A DNA stretch of 31,497 nt from contig CAJKXC010000027.1 of assembly GCA_905203765.1 (NCBI GenBank), forward strand, positions 1 to 31,497, written 5' to 3'. Within the stretch, counting starts at the first letter, position 1. Every line of letters starts with the position of its first letter. The translations under genes were made by a program, and so were the position numbers. Below are positions 1 through 6,221 of this stretch, piece by piece. The notes under the pieces are model-generated. The model ran no database searches and was not told where the DNA came from. It saw nothing but the letters and a program-made list of their open reading frames with translations. Origin of the DNA: an uncultured Bacteroides sp. (GTDB lineage Bacteria > Bacteroidota > Bacteroidia > Bacteroidales > Bacteroidaceae).

Positions 1-2
1 CC

Positions 3-212
3 CCCTTCCAGCGCCACTCCCTTCGCGTCCTCGTCATGACCCTGTTAAGAGACTACCCCGCCGCCCGTCTCTGCGGCCATCGCGATCTCAGCCCCGACCT
101 GAACCGCAACGGCGAGATCGAACCCGAAGAATGGATAAAGCAATGCCCCTGCTTCGATGCGGCGACAATCCTGACGGAACCGCCACCACCGAATCCGGGG
201 TGCTATATTTAG
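3..212 (+). CDS. N-acetylmuramoyl-L-alanine amidase, C-terminal part (truncated by window edge)
   Basis: Only the last 69 residues are in the window. They contain GHRDLSPDLNRNGEIEP followed by WIKQCPCFD, the C-terminal signature of Amidase_2 (T7-lysozyme-like) enzymes. These cut the bond between N-acetylmuramic acid and L-alanine in peptidoglycan. In this family the His of GHRD and the downstream Cys are zinc ligands, and both are present. The frame runs open from the left edge to a TAG stop. Such amidases are common in Bacteroides, both as prophage-derived lysozymes and as housekeeping copies. The window does not show which this is, since no other phage gene is visible. Confidence 0.85.
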   Translation, partial: PFQRHSLRVLVMTLLRDYPAARLCGHRDLSPDLNRNGEIEPEEWIKQCPCFDAATILTEPPPPNPGCYI

Positions 213-285
213 GCACGGATTACACGGAGTTCACGGAGTTTTAATAAGCATAAGTTACGCCCTTTTCTTTCAGGACTTTATGGCA

Positions 286-426
286 AACTGCACTATTCCG
301 CCGCTTTTTCATCTTTAAACTGCACTATTACCGTTAATTTCCGTTATCTAACTGCATTATTTCGCTGTTTTTTCATCTTCAAACTGCACTATTATCGTTA
401 ATTTCCGTTATCTAACTGCATTATTT
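286..426. repeat. 32-bp tandem repeat array, five copies
   Basis: The core AACTGCAYTATT recurs at 286, 318, 350, 382 and 414, exactly every 32 bp. Sequence between cores alternates between two types, so 306-362 and 370-426 are almost identical at a 64-bp higher-order period. No open frame covers it. It lies in the 213-717 gap between the amidase and the toxin-antitoxin genes. Confidence 0.85.
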
Positions 427-443
427 AGGCTGAAAGCCTTACA

Positions 444-611
444 TTATATAGCGTAGGGCAACGCCCTACGTGAGAGTATCCCCCCCCCGAGTTTACGCCC
501 TGAAAGGGCATAACCCCTACGTACAGTTCCGCCCTTTCAGGGCTTGTATCGTATGTGCGCTCTTTTTCGTAGGGCGTTGCCCTACGCTATATAATTGAGC
601 CCTTTCAGGGC
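444..611. repeat. Nested palindromic repeats (REP-like)
   Basis: A 27-bp arm at 444-470 is repeated exactly in inverted orientation at 568-594. Each arm contains its own hairpin, CGTAGGGC and GCCCTACG around a 3-base loop. Inside and beside these lie three near-palindromes built on GCCCTGAAAGGGC: 497-509, 531-543 and 599-611. A run of nine C sits at 480-488. No gene is seen here. The pattern resembles REP or IS200-derived palindromes, but no transposase is present. Confidence 0.8.
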
Positions 612-668
612 ATGCCTTAGACAATCATATAACGAAGGATGAAGCGAAAGGCATTCTTTTGTGGTAAA

Positions 669-704
669 CATATGGAAAATCAGAATGATTTCCTTATCTT
701 TGTT
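669..704 (+). promoter_or_regulatory. 36-bp leader repeat, copy 1, with -7 box
   Basis: These 36 bases are identical to 1492-1527. They contain TATCTTTG (695-702), a perfect match to the Bacteroides -7 box TAnnTTTG, which would start transcription about 10 bases before the MNT gene. I see no TTTG at the -33 position. The repeat can also be read as a short frame beginning MENQNDFLIFV that stops at 707. Confidence 0.6.
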
Positions 705-717
705 TGATGAAAACTGA

Positions 718-1038
718 ATGATTATGAAACGGGTAGAGGTCATAGAACAAATAAAGAATATTGTGTACAGCATAGCTCCTACGGCTAAAACCATTTTGTT
801 TGGCTCGGAAGCACGAGGAGAAGCGCATCCTGGCAGCGATATTGATTTATTGATTCTTGTAGATGGCGATAAAATGTCGCTGGCGCAAGAAGAAGCCATC
901 ACGTTGCCTCTTTATGAATTGGAACTGAAAACGGGTGTCACTATCAGCCCGATAGTAATGCTGAAAAAACTTTGGGAAAACCGTCCGTTTAAAACTCCTT
1001 TCTACGTTAACATTGTAAATGAAGGTATCGTATTATGA
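718..1038 (+). CDS. MNT-type nucleotidyltransferase antitoxin (MntA-like)
   Basis: A 106-residue protein of the minimal nucleotidyltransferase family. Residues 29-43 show GS-X10-DxD (GSEARGEAHPGSDID), the catalytic and metal-binding signature of MntA-type antitoxins. In the characterised MntA-HepT systems, the antitoxin inactivates its HEPN partner by attaching AMP to a tyrosine. The stop codon overlaps the start of the HEPN gene by 4 bases (ATGA), so translation is coupled. An alternative start lies at 724; neither has a clear Shine-Dalgarno sequence. Base composition is more AT-rich than the genes after 3 kb, as is common for acquired modules. Function is assigned from motif and partner. 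Confidence 0.85.
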   Translation: MIMKRVEVIEQIKNIVYSIAPTAKTILFGSEARGEAHPGSDIDLLILVDGDKMSLAQEEAITLPLYELELKTGVTISPIVMLKKLWENRPFKTPFYVNIVNEGIVL

Positions 1039-1439
1039 AAGAAAAAATAGACGAAGAAAGTAAGAAGGCGCTGGTTGCTTATAGGATAGAACGTGCTTAT
1101 GAAACCTTGAAAGAGGCAGATGTTATGAGGCGTGAAGCATTTTATAATGCTGCTGTCAACCGGTTGTATTATGCCTGCTATTATGCTGCCGTCAGTCTAT
1201 TACTCAAGTATGGCATTCAAGCACAAACTCATAGCGGAGTAAAAACGATGCTCGGTTTGCATTTTGTTTCTACCGGCAAACTTCCGGTGAGAATCGGAAA
1301 GATTTTCTCTACCCTATTTGAAAAGAGACATAGTGGCGACTATGATGACTTTATTTATTGCGATAAAGATATGGTTGATGATCTGTATGCCCAAGCGAAA
1401 GAGTTTGTTGACACAATAAAGGAAAATATTTATCAATGA
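1035..1439 (+). CDS. HEPN-domain toxin partner of MNT (COG1895-like)
   Basis: A 134-residue, helix-rich protein. It carries the features of the COG1895 HEPN group: NRLYYACYYAA (residues 42-52), THSGV (65-69) and RHSGDYDDF (98-106). HEPN partners of MNT proteins are typically ribonuclease toxins, and the 4-base overlap with the upstream nucleotidyltransferase fits a toxin-antitoxin pair. I do not see the RX4-6H motif that defines catalytic HepT ribonucleases. This member may therefore belong to the branch whose activity is less clear. Tyrosines near the conserved RxxGDY segment are candidate AMPylation sites by analogy only. Confidence 0.8.
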   Translation: MKEKIDEESKKALVAYRIERAYETLKEADVMRREAFYNAAVNRLYYACYYAAVSLLLKYGIQAQTHSGVKTMLGLHFVSTGKLPVRIGKIFSTLFEKRHSGDYDDFIYCDKDMVDDLYAQAKEFVDTIKENIYQ

Positions 1440-1491
1440 GGATGTGTCGAAACAGACTTTATATTTAACTACGCATTTCTTTTAAAGAAAG

Positions 1492-1527
1492 CATATGGAA
1501 AATCAGAATGATTTCCTTATCTTTGTT
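1492..1527 (+). promoter_or_regulatory. 36-bp leader repeat, copy 2, with -7 box
   Basis: This copy is identical to 669-704 and lies at a similar place before a second toxin-antitoxin module. TATCTTTG is at 1518-1525. Transcription would start near 1532, and an AAGGAG Shine-Dalgarno-like sequence at 1541-1546 precedes the ATG at 1556. It can also be read as a 30-residue frame (1495-1587) out of phase with the antitoxin. Confidence 0.6.
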
Positions 1528-1555
1528 GATAGAAAAGAAAAAGGAGAAAGGTATT

Positions 1556-1810
1556 ATGGAAAGAAGTATGTCACTGAATCTCGTTGATTCGTATTGGGAT
1601 CTATTGAAGAACCTTAGTACGGATATGAAATTGAAGCTGATTTCAAAACTTTCTGATTCATTGATAAAGGAAAACAAGGAATCGGAACATGAAGACAGCT
1701 TTGATAAATTCTATGGGGCATGGAAAGATGACAAGGAAGCTGAAGAACTGATTGATGAAATTCGCAGTAGCCGGACATTTGGCAAACGGTGCATTGAAAC
1801 ATTAGATTAG
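1556..1810 (+). CDS. VapB-like antitoxin
   Basis: An 84-residue acidic protein directly before a PIN-domain toxin gene, with a 5-base gap. The N-terminal half (about residues 1-40) is helical and starts with MERSMSLNLVDSYWDLLKNL. The C-terminal half is charged (residues 40-75) and includes FYGAWKDD and EIRSSRTF, the kind of flexible tail that wraps a VapC toxin. The start at 1556 is chosen because AAGGAG lies 9 bases upstream; an earlier in-frame ATG at 1508 falls inside the leader repeat and its -7 box. I recognise it by position and layout and do not see a named DNA-binding fold. Confidence 0.75.
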   Translation: MERSMSLNLVDSYWDLLKNLSTDMKLKLISKLSDSLIKENKESEHEDSFDKFYGAWKDDKEAEELIDEIRSSRTFGKRCIETLD

Positions 1811-1815
1811 AAAAT

Positions 1816-2214
1816 ATGCAATACTTGTTAGATACCAACATTTGTGTCTTTTTGTTCAGAGGCAAATATGATATAAATAAAAAAATAGCTCATGTAGGAT
1901 GGAAAAACTGCTGTATCTCCGAAGTAACGGTGGCCGAACTGAAATACGGCGTAGAATGTTCTGCCCATCCTAAAGAGAATGAAAATATTTTGAAAGACTT
2001 TTTGCAAAGGATAGCAATAATTCCCTTTGTAACGGCTATTGATGAATATGCCAAAGAAAAAGCACGTTTGAGGAAAGCCGGCAAGCCTATTGATGATTTT
2101 GATTTGCTAATTGCTTGTACGGCAAAAGCTAACAAACTAACGGTAGTAACGGACAACGAAAAACACTTTGAACGTATATCCAAACTTATTATCGAAAACT
2201 GGGTAGAGAGATAA
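1816..2214 (+). CDS. vapC: PIN-domain ribonuclease toxin VapC
   Basis: A 132-residue type II toxin. It opens with MQYLLDTNI and carries the PIN-domain acidic set: D6 (LLDTN), E41 (TVAEL), D96 (FDLLIA) and D113 (VTDN). These bind magnesium and cleave RNA, often initiator tRNA or rRNA in this family. The length is normal. The gene follows its antitoxin by 5 bases and ends just before a strong hairpin terminator. All catalytic residues are present, so the toxin is predicted active. Confidence 0.92.
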   Translation: MQYLLDTNICVFLFRGKYDINKKIAHVGWKNCCISEVTVAELKYGVECSAHPKENENILKDFLQRIAIIPFVTAIDEYAKEKARLRKAGKPIDDFDLLIACTAKANKLTVVTDNEKHFERISKLIIENWVER

Positions 2215-2229
2215 TAACCTGTACCTGAG

Positions 2230-2284
2230 AAATAGCATAAAAGTGCCGCACATTTTTAAAATATGCGGCACTTTTATGCTATTT
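2230..2284. terminator. Bidirectional hairpin terminator
   Basis: A perfect 21-bp inverted repeat (2230-2250 and 2264-2284) encloses a 13-base loop. It lies between the convergent vapC gene and the minus-strand lipoprotein gene. The A-rich outer stem gives U-rich ends in both directions. Confidence 0.85.
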
Positions 2285-2290
2285 CTTTAT

Positions 2291-2953
2291 CTATTTGTAC
2301 ATCCCCACCTTCAGCAACTTCTTCGCATCATCCTTCTTAAAGAGAGACGTGAGCACATCGAGTATCTCTTCGTAGTTCTCGCGGTCGACGATGTTGGGGG
2401 CAAATATTCTCAGTGCCTTCATCCTGTCGTCGTCGAAGGTGAAGAGCGACATCAGGGCGGCACACTGGCCGCAACTGAGGCGGTTGTGGACAGAAGCCTC
2501 GCGCATCATCTTGAGCTTGTCGTCCGTGAAGGGACGGGACTTCACGTCGCTGTATAACTTCTGGAAGTCGGCGGCACGCATCCCTCTGCCGTGGGAATGG
2601 GAAGAACTGACCGAAGTGCTGACAGACATATCCGGCGAGGTTACAACCACCGGGGGAGCAGCCGGACGGGGATCACTGAACGAATCGAGCGCATAGACTT
2701 TATCCCCCTCAAAGGTCAGGATAATGGTGGTATATCCGCTGGATGACAGGTTTTTATAATACTCCCATTCCTCGAGTTCCGAATCGAAACGGCGATATTG
2801 GGGCTCACCCAACAGTTCGGTTACTTCTTGCTTACTCATCCCCTTGTGGATCTGTTGCAGCACGCTTGTCTTGGCATCGTAGAAAAGACTGGAACAGCCG
2901 GCGCAACTTGCAGCGATGACCAGTGCCATAATAGTTTGTCTGATTGCTTTCAT
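2291..2953 (-). CDS. Lipoprotein with SmpA/BamE-like and DUF4476 domains
   Basis: A 220-residue predicted lipoprotein. The start at 2953 gives MKAIRQTIMALVIAASCAGC, a signal peptide with the lipid-modified Cys at residue 20; an upstream in-frame start adds nine residues and spoils the signal. Residues about 35-85 (IHKGMSKQEVTELLGEPQYR then EWEYYKN) look like the SmpA/OmlA fold, which in BamE is part of the outer-membrane assembly machine. After a Pro/Ser-rich linker, residues about 125-215 match what I know of DUF4476, with a CGQC pair and helical repeats. A perfect -7 box TACCTTTG lies upstream. Role unknown; the envelope location is well supported. Confidence 0.8.
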   Translation of the reverse strand: MKAIRQTIMALVIAASCAGCSSLFYDAKTSVLQQIHKGMSKQEVTELLGEPQYRRFDSELEEWEYYKNLSSSGYTTIILTFEGDKVYALDSFSDPRPAAPPVVVTSPDMSVSTSVSSSHSHGRGMRAADFQKLYSDVKSRPFTDDKLKMMREASVHNRLSCGQCAALMSLFTFDDDRMKALRIFAPNIVDRENYEEILDVLTSLFKKDDAKKLLKVGMYK

Positions 2954-2977
2954 CTCAGTTAGTTTTATTGTTTGCGA

Positions 2978-2985
2978 CAAAGGTA
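2978..2985 (-). promoter_or_regulatory. -7 box for the lipoprotein gene
   Basis: On the minus strand this reads TACCTTTG, a perfect Bacteroides -7 box 25 bases before the lipoprotein start. No clear -33 TTTG is seen. Confidence 0.55.
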
Positions 2986-3084
2986 TGCAGAATAATGGAT
3001 ACGCACCCTCTTTAAACCCTAATAAAATGAAGGGATTTCCCTACTTTTTTTAGCCAAATGCCTATGAATATTGAATAAATCTAC

Positions 3085-3092
3085 TATTTTTG
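3085..3092 (+). promoter_or_regulatory. -7 box for the DUF362/ferredoxin cassette
   Basis: TATTTTTG fits TAnnTTTG and lies 21 bases before the ATG at 3114. It supports 3114 as the true start, since an alternative TTG start at 3090 would overlap the box. The -33 element is not obvious. Confidence 0.5.
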
Positions 3093-3113
3093 CAAACGAC
3101 TATCATTCAAATC

Positions 3114-4235
3114 ATGGAAAAAGCTAAAGTTTATTACTCGGACTTGCGTACTTCCCCCACGTCCAACCTGCTGGACAAGATGGAACGCCTGCTGAAACGG
3201 GCAGGTATAGAGCAACTCCCCCTTAAAGATAGCTTCACCGCTATCAAAATCCACTTCGGAGAGCCGGGAAACCTGGCGTATCTCCGCCCCAACTATGCCG
3301 CACGCATGGCAAACCTGCTGCGCAGCCTCGGTGCAAAACCTTTCCTGACGGACTGTAACACCCTGTACTCCGGTCGGCGCTCCAATGCCGTAGACCACTT
3401 GCAGAGCGCGATGGAGAACGGATATAACCCCATATCGGCACAGTGCCAGGTCATCATAGGCGACGGTCTGAAAGGCACGGACTACCGCGAGATACCCCTG
3501 AACGGGGAATACTGCGCAGCCCCCAAGATAGGCGCCGCCATTGCCGACGCCGACGTCGTGATCAGCATGAACCACTTCAAGGGCCACGAACAGGCAGGCT
3601 TCGGCGGTGCGCTGAAGAACCTGGGAATGGGCTGCGCCAGCGTGGGCGGGAAACTGGAACTGCACTCCGCCTCGCAACCCAAGATTGATACGGAGAACTG
3701 CATCGGCTGCAACATCTGCGTAAAACACTGCGCCCACGACGCCGTGCACCTGGGTGCCGGACGCAAGGCGGAGATAGACTACGACAAGTGCGTGGGCTGC
3801 GGCCAATGCGTCGCCCTCTGCCAGTACGAAGGCGCCGTGATGGGCGATAACGACACATCCGAACGCCTGAACTACAAGATTGCGGAATACAGCCTTGCCG
3901 TGGTAAAGGGCAAGCCCCACTTCCACATCAGCTTCATCATGAACGTATCGCCCGAGTGCGACTGCTGGAACCACAACGACGCCGCCATCATACCCGACCT
4001 GGGAATGCTGGCATCCGCCGACCCCGTGGCGCTGGACAAGGCGTGCGCGGATATGGTGACACAAGCGCCGGTGCTGCACAGCAACAACTGCCTCGCCGCC
4101 AAGCACGAGCACGACGACCTGTGCGGCAAGGACAAATTCCACCTGATGCACCCCGACACCGACTGGCTGGCGGGACTGCGCCACGCCGAGAAGATAGGAC
4201 TGGGTACGATGGACTATGAATTAGTGAAGATTTAA
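3114..4235 (+). CDS. DUF362 protein with two [4Fe-4S] ferredoxin clusters
   Basis: A 373-residue protein with no signal peptide, so cytoplasmic. The DUF362 region (residues about 1-190 and 245-330) carries HFGEPGN and MNHFKGHEQAGFGGALKNLG. Inserted between its halves is a bacterial-type ferredoxin with two complete CxxCxxCxxxC sets: C196/C199/C202/C206 and C226/C229/C232/C236. DUF362 proteins are annotated only as Fe-S centre proteins and their reaction is unknown to me. This is the first gene of a five-gene cassette that contains a second, exported DUF362 protein. The sequence supports an electron carrier or Fe-S enzyme; the substrate is not shown. Confidence 0.9.
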   Translation: MEKAKVYYSDLRTSPTSNLLDKMERLLKRAGIEQLPLKDSFTAIKIHFGEPGNLAYLRPNYAARMANLLRSLGAKPFLTDCNTLYSGRRSNAVDHLQSAMENGYNPISAQCQVIIGDGLKGTDYREIPLNGEYCAAPKIGAAIADADVVISMNHFKGHEQAGFGGALKNLGMGCASVGGKLELHSASQPKIDTENCIGCNICVKHCAHDAVHLGAGRKAEIDYDKCVGCGQCVALCQYEGAVMGDNDTSERLNYKIAEYSLAVVKGKPHFHISFIMNVSPECDCWNHNDAAIIPDLGMLASADPVALDKACADMVTQAPVLHSNNCLAAKHEHDDLCGKDKFHLMHPDTDWLAGLRHAEKIGLGTMDYELVKI

Positions 4236-4300
4236 ACCTTTTGCCGTCCCGACAGTCTAATTTAAGATAGATTCATCATTAACCACTTAATTGTATATAA

Positions 4301-4810
4301 ATGAAAACATCAGCTAAACTTTATTCCTTGTCTTTCGGCAACGTAAAGACGTATTTGTTTGCCCTCTTGTTTGTAGTAGGAAACATCGCCCTGCCCCAGC
4401 TCTGCCACCTGGTTCCTGCCGGCGGACCGACGTTGTTGCCCATTTATTTCTTCACACTGATAGCCGCCTATAAATTCGGTTTCCGTGTAGGATTGCTGAC
4501 GGCTGTGCTGTCTCCGGTCATCAACTCGTTGCTCTTTGCAATGCCTGCCGCTGCCGCATTACCCATCATACTGATCAAATCGGGATTGCTGGCAGGTGCC
4601 GCCGCCCTGGCTGCACGCTATGCCAAGAACGTATCTCTGCTGGCACTGCTGGGCGTAGTGCTCTCCTACCAGATCATCGGCACCGCCTTTGACTGGGCTT
4701 TGAACGGCAACTTCTACCTGGCCGTGCAGGACTTCCGCATGGGCATTCCGGGTATGCTGGTTCAGTGGTTCGGCGGCTATGCCCTGCTGAAAGCCATCGC
4801 CAAACTCTAA
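4301..4810 (+). CDS. ECF transporter S component-like membrane protein
   Basis: A 169-residue, very hydrophobic protein with about five or six membrane segments. Residues about 20-90 (PIYFFTLIAAYKFGFRVGLL then SPVINSLLFAMP) resemble the substrate-binding S component of energy-coupling factor vitamin transporters. S components bind a small ligand and normally need a separate EcfT membrane protein and two ATPases. None is encoded in this window, so the protein either shares a distant ECF module or works alone. The phosphoribosyltransferase gene 17 bases downstream suggests a base-like ligand, but this is inference. The ligand cannot be read from sequence. Confidence 0.75.
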   Translation: MKTSAKLYSLSFGNVKTYLFALLFVVGNIALPQLCHLVPAGGPTLLPIYFFTLIAAYKFGFRVGLLTAVLSPVINSLLFAMPAAAALPIILIKSGLLAGAAALAARYAKNVSLLALLGVVLSYQIIGTAFDWALNGNFYLAVQDFRMGIPGMLVQWFGGYALLKAIAKL

Positions 4811-4827
4811 CAACAGCGCGCACCACT

Positions 4828-5223
4828 ATGGCTAAAACAATGGAAGAAGTGTTGGAACGCTTCCGCACCATCGAGTTCCACGATGAATTTGACCTCATCG
4901 TGGCGATAGCGAACGGTGGAATCGTTCCGGCAGGCATCATCAACCAACGCCTGCAAAAAGAAGTGCATCTGCTGCGCATCAACCTGCGGGATGAATACCA
5001 GCATCCCAAATACGATGCCCCCAAGCTGTTGGCTCCGGTTGACTTTGACTTCAAAGGGAAAAGCATCCTGCTGGTGGACGACCGCATCAAGACCGGCTCG
5101 ACCATCCGCCTGGCACGTGAACTGCTGAAAGAAGCGAAAATGATCAAGACCTTCGCCGTGAACGGCACAGCCGACTATGCGCTGTTTGACGAGACTTGCT
5201 TCAAGTTCCCCTGGATACTATGA
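4828..5223 (+). CDS. Small phosphoribosyltransferase
   Basis: A 131-residue type I phosphoribosyltransferase. The PRPP-binding loop is clear near residue 85 (ILLVDDRIKTGST), and the N-terminal AIANGGIVPAG (about 28-38) is the loop that contacts pyrophosphate. Such enzymes join a nitrogenous base to ribose-5-phosphate from PRPP. The protein is shorter than purine salvage enzymes such as HPRT (about 180 residues) and lacks an obvious base-specific hood. The start at 4828 is chosen because it begins MAKTMEEVLERF and clears the stop of the upstream gene at 4810. Its place inside a redox/transport cassette suggests activation of an imported base. Confidence 0.85.
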   Translation: MAKTMEEVLERFRTIEFHDEFDLIVAIANGGIVPAGIINQRLQKEVHLLRINLRDEYQHPKYDAPKLLAPVDFDFKGKSILLVDDRIKTGSTIRLARELLKEAKMIKTFAVNGTADYALFDETCFKFPWIL

Positions 5224-5268
5224 GAATGAAGAATTAAGAATGAAAAATTAAAAGGAAAAGCGATCTTT

Positions 5269-6204
5269 ATGGAGAGAAGAGACTTTTTAAAGACATTGGC
5301 AGTAGCCGGAGCTGTTGTGACGGTACAGCAATCGAAAGCGATGGATGTACTGGCGCAGACATTTACCAATGCCGGCGGTGATAAAGTAGATATGGTGGCG
5401 GTAATGGGTGGAGAACCCGACGCAATGTTCCGCCGCGCCATTGCCGAACTGGGCGGGATGAAGAACTTCGTGAAACCGGGACAGAAGGTAGTGGTGAAAC
5501 CCAATATCGGCTGGGACAAAGTGCCCGAACTGGCCGGTAACACCAACCCCAAGCTGGTGACCGAAATCATAAAGCAATGCTTTGCCGCCGGAGCCAAGGA
5601 AGTGACCGTATTCGACCACACCTGCGATGACTGGCAGAAGTGCTACAAAAACAGCGGCATCGAAGCCGCCGCCAAAGCTGCGGGCGCCAAAGTGATGCCC
5701 GCCCATCTGGAAACATACTACCGCAACGTACAGTTGCCCCAGGGCAAGAAGATGAAAAGCGCCAAAGTGCACGAAGCCATCCTGGACTGCGACGTATGGA
5801 TAAACGTGCCCATCCTGAAAAACCACGGCGGCGCCAACCTCACCATGTCGATGAAGAATCACATGGGCATTGTGTGGGACCGCGGTTTCTTCCATCAGAA
5901 CGACTTGCAGCAGTGCATCGCCGACATCTGCACCTTGCAGAAGAAAGCCGTGCTGAACGTAGTGGATGCCTACCGCATCATGCAGACCAACGGCCCGCGG
6001 GGTCGCTCGGCTTCGGACGTGGTGCTGACTAAGGGCCTGTTCGTTTCGCAGGACATCGTTGCTGTGGATACGGCCGCCGCCAAATTCTTCAACCAGGTGC
6101 GCAGCATGCCGTTGGATACCGTGGGACATCTTGCCAACGGCCAGGCGCTGAAACTGGGTACGATGGATCTGGATAAACTGAACATCAAACGTATCAAGAT
6201 CTAA
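5269..6204 (+). CDS. Tat-exported DUF362 protein
   Basis: A 311-residue protein starting MERRDFLKTLAVAGAVV. The RRDFLK motif plus a short hydrophobic stretch is a twin-arginine signal, which exports folded, usually cofactor-bearing proteins. The rest is a DUF362 domain: KPNIGWDK (near 78), FDHTCDDW (near 118) and NVPILKNHGGANLTMSMKNHMG (186 on; the family's KNH...MKN core). Unlike the first gene of the cassette it has no ferredoxin clusters. It ends 17 bases before the polyferredoxin gene. It could be the terminal partner of that electron carrier on the outer face of the inner membrane; this is inference. Confidence 0.88.
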   Translation: MERRDFLKTLAVAGAVVTVQQSKAMDVLAQTFTNAGGDKVDMVAVMGGEPDAMFRRAIAELGGMKNFVKPGQKVVVKPNIGWDKVPELAGNTNPKLVTEIIKQCFAAGAKEVTVFDHTCDDWQKCYKNSGIEAAAKAAGAKVMPAHLETYYRNVQLPQGKKMKSAKVHEAILDCDVWINVPILKNHGGANLTMSMKNHMGIVWDRGFFHQNDLQQCIADICTLQKKAVLNVVDAYRIMQTNGPRGRSASDVVLTKGLFVSQDIVAVDTAAAKFFNQVRSMPLDTVGHLANGQALKLGTMDLDKLNIKRIKI

Positions 6205-6221
6205 ACACAGATAAAGGTATC

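Noticed and set aside
1..212. Prophage remnant
   Set aside because: The amidase tail is phage-lysozyme-like, but no other phage gene or attachment site is visible in the window.
286..426. CRISPR array
   Set aside because: The spacing is regular, but the sequence between cores repeats itself in an alternating way instead of being unique spacers, and no cas gene is near.
1495..1587. A 30-residue peptide starting MENQNDFLIFV
   Set aside because: It overlaps the -7 box and is out of frame with the antitoxin; the first copy of the leader stops after 11 residues. The promoter reading is simpler.
3084..4184. Long minus-strand frame of 366 residues
   Set aside because: It is antisense to the DUF362/ferredoxin gene, whose motifs are clear; the open frame is a by-product of GC-rich codon use.
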